Assembly (NCBI RefSeq): GCF_014199265.1
Contig: NZ_JACIJG010000004.1
Coordinates: forward strand, 124,001-188,000
Reading direction: 5' to 3'
From: Brucella daejeonensis
Lineage (GTDB): Bacteria > Pseudomonadota > Alphaproteobacteria > Rhizobiales > Rhizobiaceae
DNA: 64,000 bases
Below, in pieces: positions 33,584 through 40,505 of the stretch (the stretch's first letter is position 1; every line of letters begins with the position of its first letter). Both the position numbers and the translations under genes were made by a program. Below the pieces are notes generated by a model. That model saw nothing but the letters and a program-made list of their open reading frames with translations. It did not search any database and was not told where the DNA came from.

Positions 33584-33934
33584 ATGAACAAGTTTGAATG
33601 GTTAAAGCCCGCACTCGGCGGCGCATCGGTTGGTGCCATTGCAGCAATTGCTATCGGGTTTTCCGTAGGTGGATGGGTCACACAAGGCACTTCTGAGCGC
33701 CGGATTGCATCCAACATATCCGACGGGGTGGCGCTTGCCTTGACACCTTACTGTCTTGAAAAATCAAGAAACGATCCGGCTGTTGTGAACATCCTGGCTG
33801 AGTTTAAGGCTGCCCCAGCTTACTCTCGCCGTACTCTTATTGAGAAGTCAGGTTGGGCCACACCGTTGGGAACAGAGCAACCCAACACCGCGCTGGCAAC
33901 TGCGTGCGGCAACGAACTCGCCAAGGCGCTTTAG
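33584..33934 (+). CDS. Small membrane-anchored hypothetical protein
   Basis: 116 residues. One hydrophobic segment (GASVGAIAAIAIGFSVGGWV, about 10-29) looks like a signal anchor, followed by a periplasmic-type domain with two Cys (TPYCLEK and TACGNEL) that could form a disulphide. I recognise it as a common short Rhizobiales protein with the FSxGGWVTxGT motif. Its function is unknown. It is driven by the extended -10 promoter just upstream. Confidence 0.62.
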   Translation: MNKFEWLKPALGGASVGAIAAIAIGFSVGGWVTQGTSERRIASNISDGVALALTPYCLEKSRNDPAVVNILAEFKAAPAYSRRTLIEKSGWATPLGTEQPNTALATACGNELAKAL

Positions 33935-33965
33935 TATGGCGGGGAAGCCTAATGAGGAGGCTATC

Positions 33966-34196
33966 ATGAAAAAACAACGTAATCGTAACATTGGATTGGA
34001 AACTGCTTCTGTACGTCCACGGCACGATGAGGACACGACAGCCAGCAGAAGTGATCTCAGAAATGCTCATGAACAGATGACCTCTCCATCAAAGGATTGG
34101 ACGCAGCTTGCGAACATTCTTCGGCGTTCTTGCGGTGGATTCTCACGTTCCCGGTCGCCGCGCCATTCTTTACCGAGGAGCAAACGCAATGGATAA
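33966..34196 (+). CDS. Small basic hypothetical protein
   Basis: 76 residues, highly basic (MKKQRNRNIGLETASVRPRH start; SRSRSPRHSLPRSKRNG end), probably disordered. The GAGGAGG ribosome-binding site is strong. It overlaps the next start by 8 bases. No family. Confidence 0.45.
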   Translation: MKKQRNRNIGLETASVRPRHDEDTTASRSDLRNAHEQMTSPSKDWTQLANILRRSCGGFSRSRSPRHSLPRSKRNG

Positions 34197-34425
34197 TGAC
34201 ACCACAGCTCTAGAACGAAAGGTTCTTGCACATGAGCAGATACTTCAGGTTCTCATCGGGCATCTAGCCGAGACCGAACCCAAATTTCTGGATCGACTTA
34301 AAGCAGTATTCACGCATCATCATATTCTTGGCCCCAATGAACAGAACTACGTTAATACAGCGCAGTATGCCGAACAATTCATTCACGAAATCGAGAAGAT
34401 GCAAGGGTATAAGGCAACGCGTTGA
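34189..34425 (+). CDS. Small hypothetical protein
   Basis: 78 residues: LERKVLAHEQILQVLIGHLA, then KAVFTHHHILGPNEQNYVNT and a helical end. It has a GAGGAG ribosome-binding site 8 bases upstream. Soluble and helical. The layout resembles short conserved proteins of Rhizobiales genomic islands. Its function is unknown. Confidence 0.6.
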   Translation: MDNDTTALERKVLAHEQILQVLIGHLAETEPKFLDRLKAVFTHHHILGPNEQNYVNTAQYAEQFIHEIEKMQGYKATR

Positions 34426-34534
34426 TTTTCTTCGGATCATGATTATCTGATAGGAGTTTTGAGCCGATTATTTCTAAATAAATATCACGTGTTTGCTTGC
34501 ACTTTAATTCGAAAAGGCGCACTGTTCATTATGC

Positions 34535-34579
34535 ACAGCTTTTGAAACGGGCGCTGTCGTTGGGAGAGAACGATCTCCC
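34535..34579 (+). promoter_or_regulatory. Structured leader, copy A
   Basis: Hairpin 1 is ACAGC/GCTGT (34535-34539 with 34553-34557) with GAAACGGGC in the loop. Hairpin 2 is a 6-bp stem (34562-34567 with 34574-34579). The ribosome-binding site and ATGTCTTCC follow at 34593-34613. Confidence 0.6.
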
Positions 34580-34604
34580 GCCCCAAAAATGAAGGGGACA
34601 CGCG

Positions 34605-34952
34605 ATGTCTTCCGCTTCATATCTATCCTACTTTGGCCCTGAAGATTTCCCGTCGCTTCGTGCTTTCCTGCAACGTTCCGGATATTCGCTGGAGGGTTGC
34701 GAAAAGCCAGAGACTCGCCTGGAAGCCGCCAAACACCTTTGTGAAATTTTCAGCGACGGAAGCCATGATCCTGTGCAGATGCTGGACATACTTTTGGCAA
34801 TCCGCGCCCAACGGCTATCACAATCCAATCAAAGAGAACTGGAAGCCTGGGAGAATGAGGGCGGCTATACGATCCCGCAAGTCACTGCAAAATCCTTGGT
34901 CTTGCGATGGCCTCCTCGAAAGCGGCTCCGATTGAGGTTGGCCCATGGCTGA
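34605..34952 (+). CDS. MSS-type small protein, copy A
   Basis: 115 residues, the longest of the group. SYFGPEDFPSLRAFLQRSGY aligns with PYFGPTDFRMMREILRRAGY of the protein at 35927-36166. An EAAKHLCEIFSDGSHDP segment matches the shared AARxxxxxFxxG region. The C-terminus after about residue 85 is unrelated. Starts ATGTCTTCC after a structured leader. It overlaps the next gene by 8 bases. Confidence 0.62.
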   Translation: MSSASYLSYFGPEDFPSLRAFLQRSGYSLEGCEKPETRLEAAKHLCEIFSDGSHDPVQMLDILLAIRAQRLSQSNQRELEAWENEGGYTIPQVTAKSLVLRWPPRKRLRLRLAHG

Positions 34953-35226
34953 TATTTTGCGTTCCCCAATATCAGGCATTGAGGTGAGAGAGCGAAGGAT
35001 TGGGTCTCGCCGTAACCAGCTCTATCCCGCAATCCGGAATATTGTGCGGATAGAAAACAGGGTCCGCGAACCGTTCAGCGCGAGATGTTTAGCCAAACAC
35101 ATGCCCTCGACGCATATACCTTGGTTGAAAAGCTATTTGAGCTCTCATGCGGCAACGTCGCTTCGGGACCGAGAGGCATATTTCGTGAGGGTATGTCGGG
35201 GCTGGTATCGTCTCAATGACACGTGA
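34945..35226 (+). CDS. Small basic hypothetical protein
   Basis: 93 residues, rich in Arg, no recognised domain, with a C-terminus that looks folded (YFVRVCRGWYRLND). It overlaps both neighbours, so it is part of a three-gene operon with 34605-34952 and 35216-35359. Confidence 0.45.
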   Translation: MADILRSPISGIEVRERRIGSRRNQLYPAIRNIVRIENRVREPFSARCLAKHMPSTHIPWLKSYLSSHAATSLRDREAYFVRVCRGWYRLNDT

Positions 35227-35359
35227 TCAATCTGGCGAGGAGAAACTGTCAGTCCCAAAATCGTTGGATCGTAAAGTGAGCGTGTATCTGATCGCGTTCC
35301 TCATAATATGCATCGATATCGGATTGGTCGTCTGGGTGCTCGGCTCCTACGTCTATTAA
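35216..35359 (+). CDS. Very small single-TM protein
   Basis: 47 residues. The N-terminal half is charged (MTRDQSGEEKLSVPKSLDRK) and the C-terminal half is one transmembrane helix (VYLIAFLIICIDIGLVVWVL). It begins inside the end of the previous gene (11-base overlap). The function is unknown. Confidence 0.5.
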   Translation: MTRDQSGEEKLSVPKSLDRKVSVYLIAFLIICIDIGLVVWVLGSYVY

Positions 35360-35382
35360 TTACCAAGCAGTCATGCGTGGCG

Positions 35383-35658
35383 CTAAAACGTATGCTTTCC
35401 CACAAGAATGAAGTCTGCACTTCCGTGAATGCCGACGTTTTGTACGTCCACCCTCAGCAAACCATCGCCTTTTTCCGACGATAACTGAACGAGCTCGCTT
35501 GAATAAGCCTGCCGGAGCATGTCCATGCTTGCCCACATGACGCCTTTTGTAAACGTCCTCTCGCCTTCCGTGAGTACGGAAATACTGTAGCCAACAGAAC
35601 CGATACTTTTACCTTCGCAATACAAATTACCTATTGAACTAAATGTAGACGTTGGCAT
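35383..35658 (-). CDS. Small hypothetical protein
   Basis: 91 residues from the ATG at 35658, which has GGGG 8 bases upstream. It is beta-rich (GKSIGSVGYSISVLTEGERTF; LLRVDVQNVGIHGSADFILV). A longer frame would start with GTG-TCT-TCC at 35709, oddly like the MSS start context, but lacks a ribosome-binding site. No family. Confidence 0.5.
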   Translation of the reverse strand: MPTSTFSSIGNLYCEGKSIGSVGYSISVLTEGERTFTKGVMWASMDMLRQAYSSELVQLSSEKGDGLLRVDVQNVGIHGSADFILVGKHTF

Positions 35659-35717
35659 GATTGTACCCCGATACGGCTGTGTCTCCTCACCAAGAAAAGT
35701 GGAAGACACAGCTATAA

Positions 35718-35861
35718 CTAATGCCGTTTGGTTTTGATCATGTCATTGGCAGGAGTAGGAAAGAGACCTGCAACAACGTCTGTCGACGCAGTTTTCTCCT
35801 TGGCCTTATCTTTTTTTGGCTTTCTTATTTCTCGGTTACTTCTTTTTTGACCACGGGGCAT
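35718..35861 (-). CDS. Very small basic protein (MPRGQKRS type)
   Basis: 47 residues: MPRGQKRSNREIRKPKKDKA, then a Thr/Ala segment and VVAGLFPTPANDMI. AGGAAG lies 9 bases before the ATG. Short proteins of this kind are common in Rhizobiales; they are basic and probably unstructured at the N-terminus. The function is unknown. It shares a strand with 35383-35658 and may be co-transcribed. Confidence 0.58.
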   Translation of the reverse strand: MPRGQKRSNREIRKPKKDKAKEKTASTDVVAGLFPTPANDMIKTKRH

Positions 35862-35926
35862 TTTGAAAACTTCCTGTTTTTGAGGAATTAACTAATTCTT
35901 GCATACCCGACCAAGCCAGGGATGGT

Positions 35927-36166
35927 TCAAATTACCGCTGGAGATACTTCCACATTCTCACGGGGATGTTGCCGAGAAAGCTGCGACATCGCTCGCGATG
36001 GTGAGCGTACAGATTGAAATTCCTGAATGAATAGCCTTGCTGCGGATATGTGAGCGGCACGGTTTTCTGCGGTGTCGTAAAGCCGATAGCCGGCGCGTCG
36101 CAGTATTTCACGCATCATTCGAAAGTCGGTAGGTCCAAAGTAGGGTTTGATAATTTTGGAAGACAT
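35927..36166 (-). CDS. MSS-type small protein, copy B
   Basis: 79 residues: MSSKIIKPYFGPTDFRMMRE, then ILRRAGYRLYDTAENRAAHI and AARLFIQEFQS. It is the best match to the 34605 protein. Start context GGAGGACGAAATGTCTTCC. Helical, soluble, function unknown. Confidence 0.62.
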   Translation of the reverse strand: MSSKIIKPYFGPTDFRMMREILRRAGYRLYDTAENRAAHISAARLFIQEFQSVRSPSRAMSQLSRQHPRENVEVSPAVI

Positions 36167-36189
36167 TTCGTCCTCCTTGTATTGGGGCT

Positions 36190-36232
36190 GGAGTATGCAC
36201 TCCCAACGACAGCGCCCGTTTCAAAAGCTGTC
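36190..36232 (-). promoter_or_regulatory. Structured leader, copy B
   Basis: On the minus strand hairpin 1 is GACAGC/GCTGTC (36227-36232 with 36208-36213) with loop containing GAAACGGGC; hairpin 2 is GGAGT/ACTCC (36190-36203). The SD and start of copy B follow at 36160-36178. Confidence 0.6.
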
Positions 36233-36318
36233 GAGACATGCACCATGCGCTTTAAATTTGAGCAAAGCAACTGAGGCTGAATTGCGACGGCAGATCGGCT
36301 CAATCATTGCATAAAAAG

Positions 36319-36582
36319 CTACTTCATGTCCTCCATGGTGATGCGATAGGAAGTTTGCCGAGCCTGTGAATAGACCTCGCGAGCAGCATCGTAGATCAGT
36401 TTCCGTGAGGCGTCGAAGGCGGCAAGAAGCGATGATTCCGTCGCTGCAATGACGCCATTCTTCTCCAGGGCGGGCTTATCGATTAGAAATGGGACGGAGG
36501 TCATTCCATCGTAGCCGACAAATCGCACGCCCACCTCAAGATCATCGAAACTTCTGCTGGGGTTTGGAAATGAAAGGGCCAT
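36319..36582 (-). CDS. DUF1488 family protein
   Basis: 87 residues: MALSFPNPSRSFDDLEVGVR, then FVGYDGMTSVPFLIDKPAL and a helical second half. This is the DUF1488 pattern found across Rhizobiales. The function is unknown. Its ATG overlaps the stop of the upstream MSS gene by one base (TAATG), so they are co-translated. Confidence 0.78.
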   Translation of the reverse strand: MALSFPNPSRSFDDLEVGVRFVGYDGMTSVPFLIDKPALEKNGVIAATESSLLAAFDASRKLIYDAAREVYSQARQTSYRITMEDMK

Positions 36583-36836
36583 TACTTTTCGCTTTTTACT
36601 GCGTCGCCTTCGTCATCGCAACGATCGACGGCATTTGCCATTCTTCGATGTTTTTTGATAAATTGTGTCAGGGCGATCTGTAGCCGGCCTTCGTCACGTG
36701 TTCCCTCCTGAAATCGACGCGCCAGATAACGTGCAGCATCAGTGCGCAAATCTTGTGTGTCGCCGGGTTTGCGAGCCTCCCTTAGAAGTCGCGAAATCAT
36801 AGTGATGTTTCTGGAATTCAACGCGATGGAAGACAT
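36582..36836 (-). CDS. MSS-type small protein, copy C
   Basis: 84 residues: MSSIALNSRNITMISRLLRE, then ARKPGDTQDLRTDAARYLAR and RFQEGTRDEGRLQIALTQFI. It has the clearest version of the shared C-terminal AARxLxxxFxxGxxDxxxLxxAL pattern. Start context GGAGGACGAAATGTCTTCC. Operon with the DUF1488 gene. Confidence 0.65.
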   Translation of the reverse strand: MSSIALNSRNITMISRLLREARKPGDTQDLRTDAARYLARRFQEGTRDEGRLQIALTQFIKKHRRMANAVDRCDDEGDAVKSEK

Positions 36837-36857
36837 TTCGTCCTCCTTTGTTGCGGG

Positions 36858-36903
36858 TCAGGCATTTGAAACCTGAACGACAGCGCCCGTTTCAATTACT
36901 GTC
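36858..36903 (-). promoter_or_regulatory. Structured leader, copy C
   Basis: On the minus strand hairpin 1 is GACAGT/GCTGTC (36898-36903 with 36879-36884) with one G-U pair and loop GAAACGGGC; hairpin 2 is TCAGG/CCTGA (36858-36862 with 36872-36876). The second-hairpin sequence differs from copies A and B but the pairing is kept. Confidence 0.6.
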
Positions 36904-37090
36904 ATGATAATTATGATGCGCCTTCTATGAGACGAAAGCAAATAAGGCTGCAATGGAGCTGCTGTTAACTCGGTCCGGGCTGCGTTGCAGAGGACGGCTC
37001 TGCAGTCATATTAACTGCAGCTTTCAACTGCGGTTCGTTATCGTCAATGCTAGGAAAACCATCGATACGTTGATAACGCTGCACCAACTT

Positions 37091-37324
37091 TCAATTCGTG
37101 TTCCCCAGCTTCTCAGCAATGCGCTCCTGGGCGGCTCGGATCGCGCCCAGATGCTCGATCACCCGTCCCATGCACATCATGAAAATCCCGAACGCGATCG
37201 CGGAGAATCCGTAGGATAAAAACGTTATCGTGAATAACCCGCTGCGATCCGCCAGCCCATTAATGATAACGATCACGCCTGCCACGATAGAAATAAGACC
37301 AAATATAAGTGCAGCAACTGACAT
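37091..37324 (-). CDS. Small two-TM membrane protein
   Basis: 77 residues with two hydrophobic segments (LIFGLISIVAGVIVIINGL and YGFSAIAFGIFMMCMGRVIEH) and a helical tail (RAAQERIAEKLG). It is a paralogue of 30469-30774, and both have GGAGGGGCA before the ATG. The function is unknown. Confidence 0.6.
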   Translation of the reverse strand: MSVAALIFGLISIVAGVIVIINGLADRSGLFTITFLSYGFSAIAFGIFMMCMGRVIEHLGAIRAAQERIAEKLGNTN

Positions 37325-37379
37325 TATGCCCCTCCGTTCGATGGCCGACGCTAGAACGGTTGCAATTGTCGCGCAATAG

Positions 37380-37619
37380 TCATTCTTTCCGATCTCGAAG
37401 TCTCACACCGGGCCCATTTCCATTCTGCTCAATGAAGATCACACCTGCATCTTCAAGCGCCGCACGGATATCACGTAAAGTTCGTTCGTAGGGGGTCGAT
37501 TTTTCGGCTTCGAAGTTCGCCAGGGTCGCTCTTCCGACTTTTGCAGCATCACAAAGATCCGACTGGGACCAAGCGATGAGGGCGCGTGCGGCGCGACATT
37601 GGGATGGCGTTAACATCAT
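37380..37619 (-). CDS. Xre-type helix-turn-helix regulator
   Basis: 79 residues. MLTPSQCRAARALIAWSQSD, then LCDAAKVGRATLANFEAEKS is a full HTH_3 domain; the rest resembles the short C-terminal strand of small Rhizobiales Xre proteins (DIRAALEDAGVIFIEQNG). It is divergent from the rightward operon at 37826, the position of a prophage repressor. The protein lacks a cleavable LexA/CI domain, so induction, if any, would not be by autoproteolysis. Confidence 0.78.
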   Translation of the reverse strand: MMLTPSQCRAARALIAWSQSDLCDAAKVGRATLANFEAEKSTPYERTLRDIRAALEDAGVIFIEQNGNGPGVRLRDRKE

Positions 37620-37825
37620 TTTTGCATAACTCGATATTTTTTGTATTGACTTTGTTAACTACGATCATTTATGCATATGGTTATAGGAAATGCATTGAGT
37701 TGTACAGCAATTCAATCAAGCATCCCTAACAGATTACTAATTCCTGATCGGTCGCGGCCAGAGATCCTTTGTTACCCACTAAGCTGACGCCCGACCGATC
37801 AGGAACACCACAAGAGGAGACACCA
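37620..37825 (+). promoter_or_regulatory. Divergent control region and leader hairpin
   Basis: TTGACT (37644-37649) lies a suitable distance before an AT-rich -10-like stretch near 37667-37672. TGCATAA-type words occur at about 37622 and, inverted, at 37671 and are candidate operators. A 14-bp perfect inverted repeat (37741-37754 with 37792-37805) with a 37-base loop containing TTGTTACCCAC forms a leader hairpin just before the AGAGGAGA ribosome-binding site. Confidence 0.5.
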
Positions 37826-38389
37826 ATGCCAACAGCAACCCAGACAGCATCAAAGCCGATCACGCTTTCGGCGATTGCCCGCGACATGCTTATGCAGGCA
37901 GACGGTGACATGAACCGTGCCGCAACTGCTTTCGCCAGCTTTGGCGAAGCTGACGCCAGCGCTCGCGGAGAGATGCTGTTCTATGCCGCCCGCAAGCTTC
38001 TGGCGGAGGTTCCGCAAGTCCAGCGTGCAGCCATCCTGAGTGAGCGCGCCGCAACCATTTCAGAGCCATTCTTGAAAGCTCCGGAGCGCATGCAGAATGC
38101 TGCGAAGGCGGCTCGCGAAAGGCTTGTGTTGGCGAAAGGCGCTTTGCAGTCATCGCTATATGAGCTTCTGTATTCGATCGGAGGCACCACTAAGCCGCTG
38201 CGCGAATGGACTGGCACTGAAATCATAGGCCACGCCGAGATTGAGCTTGCCAAGGGCGCGACGGCTGTTCGCAACGCCCGGTTCTTGCGGTCGGTTGGCT
38301 ATGCCGCTGGTGCGGCAAAAGTCGGCGAGGCGGTTTCGCCGGACGATCTCGAGCGGATGAAAGCCGACGCTGACGCCAGTGAGGTTTGA
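37826..38389 (+). CDS. Hypothetical phage protein
   Basis: 187 residues, Ala-rich and helical, no family recognised. The first gene of the operon divergent from the Xre regulator, with a strong AGAGGAG ribosome-binding site. The segment RLVLAKGALQSSLYELLYSI, then PLREWTGTEIIGHAEIELAK suggests a folded helical bundle. The position would be that of an early phage gene. Confidence 0.6.
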   Translation: MPTATQTASKPITLSAIARDMLMQADGDMNRAATAFASFGEADASARGEMLFYAARKLLAEVPQVQRAAILSERAATISEPFLKAPERMQNAAKAARERLVLAKGALQSSLYELLYSIGGTTKPLREWTGTEIIGHAEIELAKGATAVRNARFLRSVGYAAGAAKVGEAVSPDDLERMKADADASEV

Positions 38390-38535
38390 ACAGTTTTGGG
38401 GACGGCCACAATCTGCTTGTAACCCACGATGGACACGCCTCCCCAATCACCCGTTGCAGTCAGATGCAGCCAATGCAGACGCGCAAACCTTGGCGCCGTC
38501 GCCCATCTGTCTGCACCCCATCCGAGGAGAATGTA
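38390..38535 (+). promoter_or_regulatory. Leader with two large hairpins
   Basis: Hairpin 1: TTGGGGA/TCCCCAA (38396-38402 with 38440-38446) with TTGTAACCCAC in its loop. Hairpin 2: 10 of 11 bp (38456-38466 with 38504-38514) with AACCTTGGCG in its loop. They lie between two genes and end just before the GAGGAGA ribosome-binding site. Confidence 0.5.
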
Positions 38536-39399
38536 ATGAACATTGCAGTTCACCCATCCGAATTATGTGCTGCGATTCACCTGGAGCCGTACAGCCCTGC
38601 GCCCGATATTACCGCGACGATTGCCGAGATCGTAACGCTGCATCGCTTGCGGCAGAATGCGATCAAGGCGCAGACGAAGCTTTCTTTGCAGGGGCAGGCT
38701 GTTATCCGCTTGCTCGTGCCGGCTGACGATATGCCGAAAGAAAAGGCCAAGGCGCGCTATGCCGCCATCTACAAGGCCGCAGCAGCCGATCCCTTGCATG
38801 ATCTGCACGACTATGTTGCGCCGTATCCGCATGCTGGGAGACCACTCGACGAACAGCGTGCAATTTATGAAAGACAGCTTGTGAAGGCCGCGAAGCGCCT
38901 GCCGGTCTATCCATGGGTAAAATCGGTGCGAGGCTTCGGTGACATTTCCTTCGCCACTATTGTCGGCGAATGCGGCGACATCGGCGCTTATAAATCGGTG
39001 TCAGCTGTGTGGAAGCGCCTTGGTCTCGCCGTGATCGACGGCAACCGTCAGGGCAATCCCGGTAAAAGCGCGTCCGCTGACGACTGGATCGCACACGGTT
39101 ACAACCGCCAGCGTCGTTCGGTTAGCTGGAACATGCGAGCGAACATCATTGGCGCACAAGGCATGTGGCGACCGATCTTCGGTGAGAACGTCCGCGCCAA
39201 TCATGATCTGACGCTTTATCAGCAGGTCTTTGCGGAGCGTGCGCGGATGTATGCCGGTCGGCTCGACGTGCCAGTCGCGGAAAGCGCCAAGGGCAAAGAG
39301 TCCTACAGTGAGCACGTAGTCAGGCGAGCAGCCCGGTACGCCGAAAAGCTTCTAATCAAGCACCTTTATCTCGAATGGCGTCGCACCGCTAACCGGTAA
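38536..39399 (+). CDS. Hypothetical protein with IS110-transposase-like helix-hairpin-helix segment
   Basis: 287 residues. Residues 125-165 (WVKSVRGFGDISFATIVGEC, then GDIGAYKSVSAVWKRLGLAV) resemble the Tnp_20/IS116-IS110-IS902 C-terminal domain. The DEDD nuclease half of an IS110 transposase is not present, and no bridge-RNA or IS ends are seen, so it is not an insertion sequence. Phage genomes of this group carry such proteins; the role is unknown. Ribosome-binding site GAGGAGA. Confidence 0.65.
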   Translation: MNIAVHPSELCAAIHLEPYSPAPDITATIAEIVTLHRLRQNAIKAQTKLSLQGQAVIRLLVPADDMPKEKAKARYAAIYKAAAADPLHDLHDYVAPYPHAGRPLDEQRAIYERQLVKAAKRLPVYPWVKSVRGFGDISFATIVGECGDIGAYKSVSAVWKRLGLAVIDGNRQGNPGKSASADDWIAHGYNRQRRSVSWNMRANIIGAQGMWRPIFGENVRANHDLTLYQQVFAERARMYAGRLDVPVAESAKGKESYSEHVVRRAARYAEKLLIKHLYLEWRRTANR

Positions 39400-39436
39400 C
39401 CGCCATCCAGCAATACTGAAAAACGAGGAGAATGCC

Positions 39437-39700
39437 ATGACGTGCGAGAGCGCGAACGGGAAACCTTTGTCCAGCCGTGAGAGAATCCTGAACAGCGAAG
39501 AGAATGTCTGTGATTTGCACCGGTTGGCGATAGCGACGGATGAGGTTTGGGAATCTTTCTCACGCGACTTTGGTGCCGCCAAGAAACACGGAATTGAGAT
39601 CTGCGCCGAACAGCTGAGCGAATTGATGGACGTTCTCGGCGCCAACATTGCCAGCCTTCGCATTATGTCGCGCGACGTCCGGTCGGCTCTTTTTAGTTAA
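39437..39700 (+). CDS. Hypothetical phage protein
   Basis: 87 residues, helical, acidic, no family. The ribosome-binding site is ACGAGGAG, 8 bases upstream, of the repeated prophage type. It is followed after 8 bases by the next gene. Confidence 0.55.
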   Translation: MTCESANGKPLSSRERILNSEENVCDLHRLAIATDEVWESFSRDFGAAKKHGIEICAEQLSELMDVLGANIASLRIMSRDVRSALFS

Positions 39701-39708
39701 GGTGCAGC

Positions 39709-40020
39709 ATGAGCAAAATTCACGCCCTTTACGCCTTGGCATGTGCATGCAGCGGCGAGACGAAAGATCAGCCTGATAAGGTGAATGACGAAATATGGAT
39801 GGCCGTTTGGCATCTGAAGCAGGCCGTTCTCAAACTCCGCGCTCAGTCCCGGGCCGACCTCGAAATCAAAATCGCGCTTTGGACTGACCTCATCGGAGAT
39901 CCGGCCTGCATTCTCGATGTTCATCAAGAGCATTGGCGCACGATGATGGCTGATTTTTCGCTGTTCATGCACGCCGCTGAACATCCCGAACGATACCCTG
40001 AACTGAAGGAAGCATCATGA
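39709..40020 (+). CDS. Hypothetical phage protein
   Basis: 103 residues, soluble and helical (NDEIWMAVWHLKQAVLKLRA; DLEIKIALWTDLIGDP). No family recognised. It overlaps the next gene by 4 bases. Confidence 0.55.
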   Translation: MSKIHALYALACACSGETKDQPDKVNDEIWMAVWHLKQAVLKLRAQSRADLEIKIALWTDLIGDPACILDVHQEHWRTMMADFSLFMHAAEHPERYPELKEAS

Positions 40021-40223
40021 CCCCACAAGAACGCCTTGTACAAGCAATCAACGACGCCACGGCTCTTTCGCTGATTATCGGCGATCTTTTCGACAAGGAC
40101 GACGTGAGGCAGGACTTTCTTGCCCGCCAGCTAGTTTCGGCCACCGAACGGATGAACCGTGCCCTTGCGGCTTGGCAGAAGGAACTCTCCGAGGACGGCG
40201 AGCCGGAACAGGTGGCGGCATGA
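40017..40223 (+). CDS. Hypothetical phage protein
   Basis: 68 residues, helical, no family. It overlaps neighbours on both sides by 4 bases in a tight cascade of very small genes. Confidence 0.5.
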   Translation: MTPQERLVQAINDATALSLIIGDLFDKDDVRQDFLARQLVSATERMNRALAAWQKELSEDGEPEQVAA

Positions 40224-40333
40224 GTATGGCGGAGAAACGAACACTGAAGGAAAACGTGAAGCCTCCGAAAAAGGAGCCCGCGTACCTGAAAGCGCTGGCA
40301 AGCCGCGTGAAGGGGAAGGGGAGGAAGCGATGA
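40220..40333 (+). CDS. Very small basic phage protein
   Basis: 37 residues, MSMAEKRTLKENVKPPKKEP, then a Lys/Arg-rich tail. ATGA overlap with the preceding stop and overlap with the next ATG make translation likely, although the small size leaves doubt. The function is unknown. Confidence 0.45.
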   Translation: MSMAEKRTLKENVKPPKKEPAYLKALASRVKGKGRKR

Positions 40334-40422
40334 TTGATCTGCCGTCCTACTTCCTTGGCGTGGCCGTCGGCAGTGCAGGCTGGACGATTGTCCGCGAATT
40401 ATGGCGCCACCGTCGACGCTAA
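40330..40422 (+). CDS. Very small phage protein
   Basis: 30 residues, MIDLPSYFLGVAVGSAGWTI, then VRELWRHRRR: a short hydrophobic helix followed by a basic end. It could be a tiny membrane peptide. It begins in the stop of the previous frame. Confidence 0.4.
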   Translation: MIDLPSYFLGVAVGSAGWTIVRELWRHRRR

Positions 40423-40429
40423 CAAGTTT

Positions 40430-40505
40430 GCCCGCGTATCGGTCGCGTCTTCTAAACGCGGAACCGTAGAGGATCACGCCAGTTCGAATCTGGCCGCGGG
40501 CTCCA
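40430..40505 (+). tRNA. tRNA-Arg(TCT)-like gene lacking a normal D-arm
   Basis: The 7-bp acceptor stem is perfect (40430-40436 with 40495-40501), followed by T and CCA at 40503-40505. The T-arm is GCCAG/TTCGAAT/CTGGC (40478-40494). The anticodon arm is CGCGT/CTTCTAA/ACGCG (40444-40460) with anticodon TCT at 40451-40453. Only 7 bases join acceptor and anticodon stems, too few for a D-arm, and 17 bases lie between anticodon and T stems. CGGT (40440-40443) can pair with ACCG (40463-40466), giving an alternative extended arm. Length is 76, normal for tRNA. Confidence 0.65.

Noticed and set aside
38536-39399. IS110 insertion sequence
   Set aside because: The DEDD domain and IS ends are absent, and the gene sits in a phage operon.
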